Assembly: GCA_900542245.1 (NCBI GenBank)
Contig: UQMQ01000003.1
Coordinates: forward strand, 1-44,580
Reading direction: 5' to 3'
Source: an uncultured Eubacteriales bacterium
GTDB lineage: Bacteria > Bacillota > Clostridia > Peptostreptococcales > Anaerovoracaceae
DNA length: 44,580 nucleotides
Positions 1-7,642 of the stretch are shown here, piece by piece. The translations under genes and the position numbers were made by a program. Below the pieces are notes generated by a model. That model saw only the letters and a list, made by a program, of their open reading frames with translations, searched no databases and had not been told where the DNA came from. Each line of letters starts with the position of its first letter. Position 1 is the first letter of the stretch.

Positions 1-50
1 GATTTCTATGCGCACATGGCGCTCACCTATGAGCGCCGCTTCGCAAGGTG

Positions 51-101
51 CTTTTGTCGTTATTCCGGAAATATCGCTATGCGATATTTCCTACATAACA
101 A
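51..101 (-). repeat. Dispersed palindromic repeat, copy A
   Basis: About 50 bases resembling a stretch at 40107-40156, with roughly four fifths or more of bases identical over the aligned part. The core is an inverted repeat, GGAAATATCGC / GCGATATTTCC, followed by GGAATAAC. Copy A lies downstream of the T-box terminator. The adjacent 19-38 stretch holds another hairpin (GGCGCTC / GAGCGCC). No coding capacity is seen. Confidence 0.6.
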
Positions 102-108
102 GAAAAAA

Positions 109-385
109 TCCCTAAACCAATGATTGCATTGATTTAGGGACGATTATACAAAAACCGCGGTACCACCCTAATTGCGAGCCTCAAACAAGACCGCCTCTCT
201 TTAGTGTGTCAGACTCCGGAGTGATATTCACACAGGACGCTTCACCGCGATCCTCTCAGCCTGCACGTTCGATCTCGTAAGCCGCGCCTGCGCCGCTTAA
301 CTGATTCCCCACGCTTGGGATCACTCTCTGTAAGGTTTCTCGTCCGGCTACTGGTTCCTTCACCGTCTGAAATATCTTATTTACC
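109..385 (-). promoter_or_regulatory. T-box leader, probably isoleucine (AUC) specific
   Basis: A tRNA-sensing leader read on the minus strand whose regulated gene lies beyond the left edge. The conserved T-box sequence that pairs with the tRNA acceptor end is the complement of 156-169 (AGGGTGGTACCGCG). It is followed by a Rho-independent terminator at 109-140 with a U-run. Upstream are the GAGAGTGA and GCTGAGAGGATC segments typical of stem I. Aligned on the CUC/UUC-GGAG segment that follows the specifier in both T-boxes of this window, the codon here is AUC (complement of 223-225), suggesting ileS or a branched-chain amino acid gene downstream. The specifier reading is inference; the T-box itself is clear. 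Confidence 0.92.
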
Positions 386-390
386 ACACT

Positions 391-419
391 ATTTTACTTG
401 CCTTGTCAGCAAAAGTCAA
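391..419 (-). promoter_or_regulatory. Sigma-A promoter of the first T-box leader
   Basis: On the minus strand a -35 element TTGACT (414-419) and a -10 element TAAAAT (391-396) are separated by exactly 17 bases. This places the transcript start near 385, just before the T-box stem I. Confidence 0.8.
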
Positions 420-460
420 GAGGTTTCCGGGCAGTTTTGCTTCGTTTTCGAAGAAAGTTT

Positions 461-835
461 TTACGCTTCCCACAGTCCATGCAGATTGCAGTACGCGTAA
501 ACAGCTTCCACTGCATCGCCTGCTGCGAGCGCAAAACAGACTTCCGGCTTTTCGCCCGGTTTCAGGTGCTTACGCTGTGTGCCGCTTTGCGTCGTCAGAC
601 TGATCCATTCGATGAAGTGTTCGTCCAGCATCGGGTGCTCTACGCTACCGACTGCGACCTTGACCTGATTATCTTCTACACTGTATACCGGCACATGCTT
701 CTCCACTGCCGCATCTACCGTGCCCGGCACCAGTTCCTGCATTGCCTCGCCGCAGCATACGACCGGTACACCTTTATCCTCGATCTTTTCGATGATGTTT
801 CCGCAATGTGCGCATTTGTAAAATTTCTGTTTCAT
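461..835 (-). CDS. dfx: Desulfoferrodoxin / superoxide reductase
   Basis: Reduces superoxide to hydrogen peroxide without releasing oxygen, in the cytoplasm of anaerobes, taking electrons from rubredoxin-like donors. The 124-residue product has the N-terminal desulforedoxin-type iron site (Cys8, Cys11, Cys27, Cys28) and then a neelaredoxin domain with the iron-binding His set (EKHVP, EHP, and a C-terminal CNLHG with the Cys and His ligands). Length matches two-iron desulfoferrodoxins. Two in-frame ATGs lie six bases apart; the second (835) has the better spacing from AGGAGG. It is the last gene of a probable perR-rbr-dfx operon, so its peroxide product would be handled by the neighbouring rubrerythrin. 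Confidence 0.95.
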   Translation of the reverse strand: MKQKFYKCAHCGNIIEKIEDKGVPVVCCGEAMQELVPGTVDAAVEKHVPVYSVEDNQVKVAVGSVEHPMLDEHFIEWISLTTQSGTQRKHLKPGEKPEVCFALAAGDAVEAVYAYCNLHGLWEA

Positions 836-900
836 TTTCATTTCCTCCTGTTTTTCTTTTCAATTTTTTTAATTCGATTTTTTTAATTTTTTTGTTGTCT

Positions 901-1446
901 CTAGTAATTTTCTTTCCGTACTTCGAAGTAGCTCTGCGGATGATTGCAGGTCGGACAAACCTCCGGCGCCTCGGTGCCGACAACGATATGTCCGCAGTTT
1001 CTGCATTCCCAGACTTTGACTTCGCTCTTGGCGAAAACCTCCTGTGCCTCTACATTGTGCAGCAGCGCGCGGTATCTTTCCTCGTGGTGCTTTTCGATTT
1101 CACCGACCAGACGGAATTTTGCCGCCAGCTCCGGGAAGCCCTCAGCCTCAGCGGTCTTGGCAAATGCATCGTACATATCTGTCCACTCGTAGTTTTCGCC
1201 CTCTGCTGCCGTTGCAAGATTCTCTGCGGTGTCACCGATGCCTGCAAGCTCTTTGAACCACATCTTTGCATGCTCCTTTTCGTTGTCAGCCGTCTTTAAG
1301 AATAAAGCCGCGATCTGTTCGAAGCCCTGTTTCTTTGCGACAGAAGCAAAATAAGTATATTTGTTTCTTGCCTGCGATTCCCCTGCAAAGGCTGCTTCCA
1401 GATTTTTTTCGGTCTGCGTTCCTGCGTATTTTGTCTGTTTTCCCAT
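901..1446 (-). CDS. rbr: Rubrerythrin
   Basis: Non-haem di-iron peroxidase that reduces hydrogen peroxide in anaerobes. The N-terminal ferritin-like domain shows the carboxylate/His ligands (GESQARNKY, NEKEHAKM, GEIEKHHEERY). The C-terminal rubredoxin-like domain has two CxxC pairs (CRNC and CPTC near residues 148-168), giving the usual two-domain layout at 181 residues. A strong AAAGGAG site precedes the ATG. It sits 23 bases after the perR stop and about 65 before dfx, consistent with cotranscription under the PerR-type box at 1894-1908. Confidence 0.96.
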   Translation of the reverse strand: MGKQTKYAGTQTEKNLEAAFAGESQARNKYTYFASVAKKQGFEQIAALFLKTADNEKEHAKMWFKELAGIGDTAENLATAAEGENYEWTDMYDAFAKTAEAEGFPELAAKFRLVGEIEKHHEERYRALLHNVEAQEVFAKSEVKVWECRNCGHIVVGTEAPEVCPTCNHPQSYFEVRKENY

Positions 1447-1469
1447 AATTTTACTCTCCTTTTCTGGTC

Positions 1470-1859
1470 TTATGATTCATCGTCTTCATTGTCATCTTTG
1501 TGTCTTTTTCGGCATGCTGGGCAAATCGCGCGGACCATCAGCTGATAGGACGCGATTTCGTATCCAAGCTGCCTTTCAATGTCCGATGTCAAATCTGCAA
1601 GGCAAATGTCAAAGAGTTCCCCGCATTGTGTGCAGATCATATGATCATGCCGCGTCGTGTTATCGTATCGGTCCGGCTGTCCCGGATTTGAGATACGAAT
1701 GACCTGTCCCTGCGCCAGCAAGTTCTTCAGATTATTGTAGACCGTTGCCTGCACAATTTTCGGATTTCTTTTTTTCGCTTCGATGAAAATCTGCTCTGCA
1801 GTCGGATGCTCTTTCGACTGTAGGATGATCTCCAGAAGCAATTCGCTGTACTTTGCCAT
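1470..1859 (-). CDS. perR: Fur-family peroxide regulator, PerR-like
   Basis: A metal-dependent repressor of the Fur superfamily. The 129-residue product has the winged-helix DNA-binding region (EHPTAEQIF...ATVYNNLKNLL), the HDH metal-binding motif of the hinge, and two CxxC pairs (CTQC, CPAC) for the structural zinc, ending in a short acidic tail. PerR rather than Fur is inferred from the context: rubrerythrin and superoxide reductase follow, and a perfect 7-1-7 box lies over its own promoter, implying autoregulation. I take the ATG at 1859; a TTG codon 21 bases upstream is in frame but has no ribosome site. Confidence 0.9.
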   Translation of the reverse strand: MAKYSELLLEIILQSKEHPTAEQIFIEAKKRNPKIVQATVYNNLKNLLAQGQVIRISNPGQPDRYDNTTRHDHMICTQCGELFDICLADLTSDIERQLGYEIASYQLMVRAICPACRKRHKDDNEDDES

Positions 1860-1893
1860 GATCTTTACCTTGCTTTCCAAATATTTTTTAGAA

Positions 1894-1908
1894 TTAGAAT
1901 AATTCTAA
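1894..1908. promoter_or_regulatory. PerR-type operator
   Basis: A perfect 7-1-7 inverted repeat, TTAGAAT-A-ATTCTAA, close to the PerR consensus TTATAATNATTATAA. It lies just downstream of the -10 element, over the expected transcription start of perR-rbr-dfx, where binding would block transcription. Confidence 0.8.
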
Positions 1909-1912
1909 ATTT

Positions 1913-1941
1913 ATATTACATCAGTTTTTCTTTTTTGTCAA
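1913..1941 (-). promoter_or_regulatory. Promoter of perR-rbr-dfx
   Basis: On the minus strand TTGACA (1936-1941) and TAATAT (1913-1918) have 17-base spacing, a near-consensus sigma-A promoter immediately upstream of the PerR-type box. Confidence 0.85.
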
Positions 1942-1969
1942 CTGTTTTTATTTTTTATTTTTTTGTTTT

Positions 1970-4078
1970 TTACCGAAGCAGATTTTTCTGCGCTGTCAAA
2001 AACAGATCCAGCCTCCGCGTCTTGTCCGCGAACTGCACAACGATCTGTTTCGCTGTAATTTGCAGGATGACGCCTTCCCCGAATTTGAAATGCGTCACAA
2101 TGCTTCCCACGTCAAACTGTTCACAAAATTGCCTGTAAATTTCCTTGCGCCGCGCATCGTCTGTCTGCGTACTCGCTGTCGTTTCCCAGTTTTTGATCCC
2201 AGCCTCCTGCCTTGGTGATTTACCCAAAAAATCTTCACAAAAAGTAGACTTTCGATTCGCAGTAAACAGGTACAACCGATTCTTCGCACGTGTCACACCG
2301 ACATAAAAAAGCCGTCGTTCTTCCTCATAAATTTCTTTTTCCTTTTTTGAGGCGAACCGTTGGCTCGCCGGAACCTGTTCCGGCAGGATGCCGTCGATCA
2401 CATCCATCAGATAAACTGTATCGTATTCCAACCCCTTACTGGCGTGGATCGTAGAAAGATAAACCTGGCAGTCGGGATTGGTTTCTTTTTGTTGAATAAT
2501 CTCCTGCAAAGCTTCCATGCGTGCCAAAAACGCCGCCGGAGATGCTTCGCGGCTCGCAAGCGTCCGCAGGATTGCAAGCTTGTTTTCACCGTTGATGCCG
2601 CTGCGCGTCAGATAATCCGCATAGCCGAGGTATTCTGTGATCCGATAGAGCGCCTTGTCCGCGCGTTCCGTCAGCATATTCCGCAAATGCGTCCGTAGCG
2701 TCTTTGTGCCGGCCAAAGCATGTGCGTTCAGCCTGCCGCACTCCAGAGCCGCATCAAGAACAGGCATGTGCCGCTGACGGCTGCGTTCCGCGATGTACTG
2801 AGCGTCTGCCTTTTTGATATAGGTGCCGAGCTTGTAATACACTTGTAAAAAAGTCTCTGTATCATACGGATCAATTGCCAGACGCAGCACGCGTGTCAGA
2901 TCTAAAACAATACGATGTGAAAAGAAGGTCATCTCCATCTGCCGCATCCGGTAATCAATCCCATTTCTCTCCAAAAGATCGATGAGCGGCAGCGCGCATT
3001 CGTTATCCCGATACAGCACCGCAGTCTGCCTGTCGCAGTCTGCCGCCACCTTGGCAAGGTAAGTATACTGCTGTCCTCTGCTTCTGAGCGGGATTTCACG
3101 TATGGATGCCGATGACCCACGTGCCGCTTTCATACTTTTTGCATGTCGAAATGTATTTTTTTGTATAAAATGATCTGCCGCCTGCACGATGCCTGCATCT
3201 GAGCGAAAATTCTCCTCCATCAGCAGAACCTTCGCGCCCGGATGGTCTTGTTCAAAATCCAGCAATGCCTGCGGGTATGCGGCGCGGAAGCCGTAGATGC
3301 TCTGGTCTTCGTCCCCAACCATAAACAGATTGCCGGACGCAGAGGCAAGCAAAGCAAGGATTACGTGCTGAATTTTTGAGGTATCCTGCGCTTCATCCAC
3401 GCAAAAATAACGATATCTTTGCTGAAAATGCCGTAAAATCTGTGGATACTTACAAAGCATCCGGTACGCGTAAATCATCTGGTCGTCATAGTCCATCCAC
3501 TGATTCTCTCGCATCGCGCGGCAATATCTTTGATAAATCTCCGCGATGTTGATCTCTTCTGCAAGCTCTGCGCCAAGCTGCGCAAGTTCTTCGTCCGTCA
3601 GCATCATATTTTTGATATAGGTGATCAGTGTTCGTACACTTTTGAGGTCGCTTTCTGTCGGGTACTCCCGCTGGACCTCCTGATAAACGGCAGACAGGAG
3701 CGCCGTTGTCTGTTTGTCATCGCTCGCCAAGGCGAAAGGGCTTCTGCCGTATTGTCTTCCGTAATATTGGATGATCTTGGCGCAGATGCCGTTGATCGTC
3801 CGAAATTCAAATCGCTTTGCCAGATCTTCTCCGAAATGCGCTGCGCATCTTGCCCGCATATCCCCGGTTGCTGCGACCGTATAGGTAACGGTAAGGATCT
3901 CTTCCGGTTTGATTCCGCAGCAAAGCGCCATATACCCCAGACGTGTCACCAGTACCGTCGTTTTGCCGGAGCCCGGCACCGCGAGCAGCAGCACCGATCC
4001 ATCCACTTGGCGCACCGCTTTTCGCTGCTGCGCGTTGAAGCGACTCATGTATTCTTTTTCAAATGCGCTCGGTTCCAT
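1970..4078 (-). CDS. UvrD/PcrA-like superfamily 1 DNA helicase
   Basis: ATP-dependent 3'-5' DNA helicase of the UvrD/Rep class, presumably in DNA repair or replication restart. The 702-residue product opens with the Q motif (FNAQQRKAV) and Walker A AVPGSGKTT (residues 33-41). Motif II VDEAQDTS is near residue 230, with motif III GDEDQSIYGFR and motif IV NFRS after it. Motif V is in the STIHASKGLEYDTVYL segment and motif VI in VGVTRAKNRLYLF. A C-terminal Tudor-like segment (GSIVTHFKFGEGVI) resembles the PcrA/UvrD tail. It is shorter than typical PcrA (about 730-750), so it may be a paralogue. AGGAG precedes the ATG. Confidence 0.9.
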   Translation of the reverse strand: MEPSAFEKEYMSRFNAQQRKAVRQVDGSVLLLAVPGSGKTTVLVTRLGYMALCCGIKPEEILTVTYTVAATGDMRARCAAHFGEDLAKRFEFRTINGICAKIIQYYGRQYGRSPFALASDDKQTTALLSAVYQEVQREYPTESDLKSVRTLITYIKNMMLTDEELAQLGAELAEEINIAEIYQRYCRAMRENQWMDYDDQMIYAYRMLCKYPQILRHFQQRYRYFCVDEAQDTSKIQHVILALLASASGNLFMVGDEDQSIYGFRAAYPQALLDFEQDHPGAKVLLMEENFRSDAGIVQAADHFIQKNTFRHAKSMKAARGSSASIREIPLRSRGQQYTYLAKVAADCDRQTAVLYRDNECALPLIDLLERNGIDYRMRQMEMTFFSHRIVLDLTRVLRLAIDPYDTETFLQVYYKLGTYIKKADAQYIAERSRQRHMPVLDAALECGRLNAHALAGTKTLRTHLRNMLTERADKALYRITEYLGYADYLTRSGINGENKLAILRTLASREASPAAFLARMEALQEIIQQKETNPDCQVYLSTIHASKGLEYDTVYLMDVIDGILPEQVPASQRFASKKEKEIYEEERRLFYVGVTRAKNRLYLFTANRKSTFCEDFLGKSPRQEAGIKNWETTASTQTDDARRKEIYRQFCEQFDVGSIVTHFKFGEGVILQITAKQIVVQFADKTRRLDLFLTAQKNLLR

Positions 4079-4126
4079 CGCGTTCTCCTATCTGTCTGCC
4101 AATTTATTTTTACCGCTGTATTCTTA

Positions 4127-4160
4127 CAAAAAGCCCCTGTAAGAGTTTTCTTCAGGGGCT
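4127..4160 (-). terminator. Terminator after rpoZ
   Basis: On the minus strand AGCCCCTG / CAGGGGCT forms an 8-bp stem (4132-4139 with 4153-4160) followed by a short U-run, between rpoZ and the helicase gene. Confidence 0.8.
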
Positions 4161-4210
4161 GTCTGTTATCTGTGCTTCGTTGATATTGGCAGGAAGTCTG
4201 CCGTTTGCTT

Positions 4211-4414
4211 CTATAAGTCGTCGTCGTTTCTCCGGTAAGTGATCAAATCTTCTGCGATCTCATGCGCGGCGATGGAAACCGGTCTGTCGATGTCCACATC
4301 AGTCAAAATCGGTTTCCCGTCGATGATGTCACGCGCTCTCTTTGCAGCCAGGATCACCAGCGTGTAACGGCTGTCTGCCTTTTTTCTGATTTCGTTAATG
4401 GATGGATATAACAT
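4211..4414 (-). CDS. rpoZ: RNA polymerase omega subunit
   Basis: Small RNA polymerase subunit that helps fold and assemble beta-prime. The 67-residue product has the conserved omega core (YPSINEI..., YTLVILAAKRARDI, then the KPILTD / PVSIAAHEIAE region). Its ATG overlaps the gmk stop by one base (TAATG), with AAGGAGG upstream inside gmk. The gmk-rpoZ pair is the usual Firmicutes arrangement. Confidence 0.95.
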   Translation of the reverse strand: MLYPSINEIRKKADSRYTLVILAAKRARDIIDGKPILTDVDIDRPVSIAAHEIAEDLITYRRNDDDL

Positions 4415-5037
4415 TATTCTTCCTCCTTATACTTTTTAACCAACTCGTCAGCAGTCATGGTGACTCTGGAATGTTCTGCAATCACAATGGCTTTGACACG
4501 CGACACCGCTTCGTCAAGCGCTCCGTTCACCACACAGTAATCATATTTTTCGATAAAGGAAAGCTCTTTCAAGGTTTCCCCAAGGCGCATCTCAATGGCT
4601 TCCGCTGTTTCGGTGCCGCGCCCTGTGAGACGTTTACGCAGTTCTGCCATAGAAGGCGGCAAGATAAAGATAAACACACCGTCCGGATAGTTCTCCTTGA
4701 CTTTCAACGCGCCTTGAATGTCGATTTCCAATATCACATCAATACCTTGCTTGAGTTTTTCGATAACAGGCTCCTTCGGGGTGCCGTATCTCCGACCGTA
4801 GACTTCCGCGTGCTCCAAAAATCCATCGGCACCGATGCGTTCCACAAACTCATCTTCGGTCACAAAATAGTAATGTACCCCATGAATTTCACCCTCTCTG
4901 GGCTGCCGGGTCGTCATAGAAACGGAGAGTTCAAGATCGGTCTGCGCAAGTAGCTCCTTGCAGATCGTCCCTTTCCCCGCACCGGATGGTCCGGAAAGAA
5001 TAAAAAGTTTTCCTTTATGTTTTTCGTCTAAGTTCAT
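4414..5037 (-). CDS. gmk: Guanylate kinase
   Basis: Phosphorylates GMP to GDP with ATP. The 207-residue product has the P-loop LSGPSGAGKGT near the N-terminus, the GMP-binding segment TTRQPREGEIHGVHYYF, and the lid region with RLTGRGTE. I choose the ATG at 5037 because GCAGGAG lies at good spacing before it; an earlier in-frame ATG (5052) has no such site. It is followed directly by rpoZ. The remA/DUF370 gene often found between yicC and gmk is absent here: the roughly 120-base gap instead holds a small hairpin. Confidence 0.96.
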   Translation of the reverse strand: MNLDEKHKGKLFILSGPSGAGKGTICKELLAQTDLELSVSMTTRQPREGEIHGVHYYFVTEDEFVERIGADGFLEHAEVYGRRYGTPKEPVIEKLKQGIDVILEIDIQGALKVKENYPDGVFIFILPPSMAELRKRLTGRGTETAEAIEMRLGETLKELSFIEKYDYCVVNGALDEAVSRVKAIVIAEHSRVTMTADELVKKYKEEE

Positions 5038-5103
5038 ATAAACTCCTGCCATCTGTTTATCTGCAAATCTTCGTAAATCTGAAATAATATTTTATCACAA
5101 AAC

Positions 5104-5126
5104 CCCACTCGTTTCAAGTGGTGCGC
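5104..5126 (-). terminator. Probable terminator after yicC
   Basis: On the minus strand a CCACTTGAAACGAGTGG hairpin is followed by GGTTTTGTG, in the gap between yicC and gmk. The U-tract is short, so readthrough into gmk is possible. Confidence 0.5.
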
Positions 5127-5155
5127 ATAAGTTTTTTCAAATTTTCGCAAACAAA

Positions 5156-6052
5156 TTATTCGATATTCTGCACTTGTTCACGGATTTTTTCGATTTCGCT
5201 TTTCAGATCGAGCACATAGCCTGTGATCGTAATATCGTTGGCTTTGGAACCGATGGTGTTCGCTTCGCGGTTCATTTCCTGCACCAGGAAATCCAGCTTT
5301 TTGCCATCCGGCTGGTTGCTCGTGCTCACGATGTCCCGCAGCTGCATAATATGGCTGTTGAGCCGGGTGATTTCCTCGTCGATCGCGCATTTATCCGCAA
5401 AAATCGCCGCTTCTACCAGAATCCGATCCTCCGGGATCTGTACACTGTTTCCGATTAGTTCTGTGATGCGTTCCCGCAGCTTGGCGGTATAGTCAGTCGC
5501 GACCTGCGGCGCGCGCGCCGCGATCTGATCCAGCAGTGTTTTGAGGTTTTCTCCCTTGGCAAGCAGATCCTCTGCGAGCTTTTCTCCCTCTGTGGCACGC
5601 ATCTTGTCGAGATTTTGCGCTGCCTGCAGGGTCGGAATCAGAAGCGCCTGCATGATCTCTTCCTCGTCCTCTGCTGCCGGCGTGGTCTTGATGACATCCG
5701 GCAATCCGGCGATCTGCAATAAGGAAAGCTGATCGTTAAAGCCCTCCGGTTCTCCAAGTGCATCGCGCAGACTCACCATCTTCTCCAGATACTGCTTTGC
5801 CAGTTCTTCATTTATTTGTACGCTGACATCGCTGTCACCGATGTTCTCTACCATGATGAAAACATCCGCCTTGCCGCGGCGAATGTGTGCCTTGATCGCG
5901 CTCTTGATCTTGTCCTCCGCGAAAGAATAGCGGCGCGGCATCTTGATGGTAATATCCGCATAGCGGTGATTGACGGTCTTGATCTCGACCACCATATTGC
6001 GCTTGCCATCTGTATATTCTCCTCTGCCGAAGCCTGTCATACTTTTGATCAT
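5156..6052 (-). CDS. yicC: YicC-family endoribonuclease
   Basis: YicC/YloC-family proteins are RNA-degrading enzymes conserved next to gmk. The 298-residue product has the signature start MIKSMTGFGRG and the conserved C-terminal half (DRILVEAAIFADKCAIDEEITRLNSHI, then GKKLDFLVQEMNREANTIGSKAND). Length is typical. I take the ATG at 6052 because the MIKSM start is the family form and AGAGGT is well spaced; an ATG two codons earlier nearly touches that site. Confidence 0.93.
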   Translation of the reverse strand: MIKSMTGFGRGEYTDGKRNMVVEIKTVNHRYADITIKMPRRYSFAEDKIKSAIKAHIRRGKADVFIMVENIGDSDVSVQINEELAKQYLEKMVSLRDALGEPEGFNDQLSLLQIAGLPDVIKTTPAAEDEEEIMQALLIPTLQAAQNLDKMRATEGEKLAEDLLAKGENLKTLLDQIAARAPQVATDYTAKLRERITELIGNSVQIPEDRILVEAAIFADKCAIDEEITRLNSHIMQLRDIVSTSNQPDGKKLDFLVQEMNREANTIGSKANDITITGYVLDLKSEIEKIREQVQNIE

Positions 6053-6110
6053 ACCCATTTACCTCTCTTTTTCTATGTTTTCTGTATGATTCCGAAGAAT
6101 ATTGTACCGA

Positions 6111-6140
6111 AAAAAAAGCCCCTTGGCAAGGGGCTTTTGT
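6111..6140 (-). terminator. Terminator of the aldo/keto reductase gene
   Basis: On the minus strand AAAAGCCCCTTG / CAAGGGGCTTTT (6114-6138) forms a long perfect stem ending in a U-run. Confidence 0.9.
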
Positions 6141-6169
6141 CACAAAATTATCAAATTTTGTAAATATTC

Positions 6170-7339
6170 TTACTTTCGATCCAGTTTCAGGCGCTCTGCG
6201 CTGACCTTTGCCCAATCCGGCCCCTCGGCAATTATTTTTGTCAGGTCCGCGAGCGCAGCCGGAATGTCGATATGCTGCGGACAGACCTGTGCGCAAGCGC
6301 CACAGCCGATGCAGGCCGCCGGACGCTGCGCCTCCGGCAAAGCATTGATCAGCATACCGTTCATGACCGTCGGGCTGAATTTTGCGTCGTTATAGATCTT
6401 CAAAAGGTATGGGATATCCAACTGCGCCGGGCAGCCGTCACAGCAGTAACGGCAAGCGGTACATGGCACGATATCCATCATGCTCCGCGCGATATCCGCC
6501 AGCAAAGCCTGCTCTGTCTCACTGAGCCGCTCAAAATGGCAGAATGTTTTGAGATTGTCCTCTACCTGCTCCATGCTGCTCATACCGCTGAGCACGACGG
6601 AAACGTTCGGCAGACTGCCGACAAATCGGAATGCCCAAGCCGGAACGGAGTCCTGCGGACGCAGCGTTTTCATCTTCCTTACACTCTCCGCATCCAATGC
6701 CGCCAAGCTGCCGCCCCTGCACGGCTCCATGACGATGATCGGCAGTCCCAAATCGGTGATCAATTCGTATTTCTCCTTTGCCTGCTGCAGGCTCCAGTCG
6801 AGGTAATTGATCTGCAGCTGGACAAATTCGATCTCCTTGCCGTATGCTTTCATGTATGTTTCGAGCATCGGCAGCTGCCCATGCGAAGAAATTCCCAGGT
6901 GACGGATATGTCCCTTGGCTTTCTGCTCCAATAAGTAGTCCATGACACGCAGGTCAGGATTTGTATACGTCGGCAGGCTGCTTTCCATGACATTGTGCAG
7001 CAGATAAAAATCGAAATAATCCGTTTCGCAGCGCCGCAGCTGTCGTTCAAACGCTTCCACCGGATCATAGTCCGGATTAATCAGATGTCCCGGAGTCTTG
7101 GTCGCCAGATAAAAGCTGTCTCGCGGATATTTTCGCAGTGCTTCGCCCAAAAATTCTTCAGATTCTCCCTGATGATAGACATAGGCTGTGTCAAAATAGT
7201 TCACACCGTTTTGATACAGCGTGTCGACAAGCCTGCCCGCTTTCTCGCGGTCAATCGTGCCATCCTCCTGGGTTGGCAGACGCATCGTGCCAAAGCCGAG
7301 CAGAGAAACCTCTTCCCCGCATAACAATCTTTTTTCCAT
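6170..7339 (-). CDS. Aldo/keto reductase with C-terminal 4Fe-4S domain
   Basis: Probable NAD(P)H-linked oxidoreductase; substrate unknown. The 389-residue product has an aldo/keto reductase barrel with the catalytic tetrad visible: Asp and Tyr in NYFDTAYVYHQGESEEFLG, Lys in LATKTPG and His in FYLLHNV. After the barrel come two cysteine clusters (CTACRYCCDGCP and CIGCGACAQVCP), a ferredoxin-like tail common in clostridial members. The ATG at 7339 follows AAAGGAG; an in-frame upstream extension has no ribosome site. It is a single gene with its own terminator. The promoter of the counter-transcribed RNA described at 7390 lies just upstream, pointing away. Confidence 0.92.
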   Translation of the reverse strand: MEKRLLCGEEVSLLGFGTMRLPTQEDGTIDREKAGRLVDTLYQNGVNYFDTAYVYHQGESEEFLGEALRKYPRDSFYLATKTPGHLINPDYDPVEAFERQLRRCETDYFDFYLLHNVMESSLPTYTNPDLRVMDYLLEQKAKGHIRHLGISSHGQLPMLETYMKAYGKEIEFVQLQINYLDWSLQQAKEKYELITDLGLPIIVMEPCRGGSLAALDAESVRKMKTLRPQDSVPAWAFRFVGSLPNVSVVLSGMSSMEQVEDNLKTFCHFERLSETEQALLADIARSMMDIVPCTACRYCCDGCPAQLDIPYLLKIYNDAKFSPTVMNGMLINALPEAQRPAACIGCGACAQVCPQHIDIPAALADLTKIIAEGPDWAKVSAERLKLDRK

Positions 7340-7366
7340 GATCTGGTGTCTCCTTTTATGTATTGC

Positions 7367-7395
7367 TTGCATTTTTATTTTTTCTGTGATAGAAT
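7367..7395 (+). promoter_or_regulatory. Promoter of the antitoxin RNA
   Basis: TTGCAT (7367-7372), a 17-base spacer and TAGAAT (7390-7395). This predicts a start near 7402, giving an RNA that begins with AAGAGGAAGG. Confidence 0.75.
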
Positions 7396-7401
7396 GAAAA
7401 C

Positions 7402-7480
7402 AAGAGGAAGGCCGAACGGCTGACCACGTTAGTTATTTTCTAAAATAACCGCTGACCTTGCCGTGGGGCGGTTATTTTTT
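7402..7480 (+). ncRNA. Putative antisense antitoxin RNA of a type I toxin-antitoxin module
   Basis: A predicted RNA of about 80 nt between a sigma-A-like promoter and a terminator (AATAACCGC / GCGGTTATT at 7443-7476, then a T-run to 7480). Its 3' end overlaps the toxin stop region on the opposite strand. Inside it are hairpins GCCG/CGGC and GTTATTTT/AAAATAAC, and two AAC(C/G)GCTGACC motifs (7414-7424 and 7446-7456). A third, interrupted copy of this motif lies at 7580-7595, in the toxin leader. Transcribed from opposite strands, these copies give antitoxin and toxin leader matching complementary segments, as in par (Fst/RNAII) systems. Function is inferred from layout. Confidence 0.6.
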
Positions 7481-7555
7481 TATGTATGCAATCAGTAAGG
7501 ATACAACAATACTTGTAAAGGTTAACCCTATCATCAGTATTTCGTAGTCCGACAT
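7472..7555 (-). CDS. Small hydrophobic toxin-like peptide (27 residues)
   Basis: A short gene below usual annotation cut-offs. The ATG at 7555 follows an AGGGGGTGAT ribosome site and the reading frame ends at TAA (7472-7474). The peptide starts MSDYEILMIGLTF, continues as one transmembrane helix rich in Ile/Val/Leu, and ends in Lys-Lys. This matches the general form of the putative holin-like toxin family (Hol_Tox) of Firmicutes. The leader has CCCC-GAGA-GGGG, a hairpin that would bury the ribosome site. It has its own promoter (7614-7642) and a converging RNA at its 3' end. Toxicity is inference. Confidence 0.7.
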   Translation of the reverse strand: MSDYEILMIGLTFTSIVVSLLIAYIKK

Positions 7556-7613
7556 ATTACATCACCCCCTCTCGGGGTTCAACCGCTCTCTGACTCGTCC
7601 TCTTGTGATTATC

Positions 7614-7642
7614 ATTTTACCACAAAAATCGATGAAAAACAA
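7614..7642 (-). promoter_or_regulatory. Promoter of the toxin-like gene
   Basis: On the minus strand TTGTTT (7637-7642), a 17-base spacer and TAAAAT (7614-7619). The transcript would start near 7607 and begin with CACAAGAGGA, nearly the same start as the opposing RNA. Confidence 0.7.

Noticed and set aside
398..886. 162-codon plus-strand frame over dfx
   Set aside because: It is the antisense shadow of the desulfoferrodoxin gene, without a ribosome site or family pattern.
5835..6296. 153-codon minus-strand frame between yicC and the aldo/keto reductase gene
   Set aside because: It runs through a terminator and overlaps both real genes in another frame.
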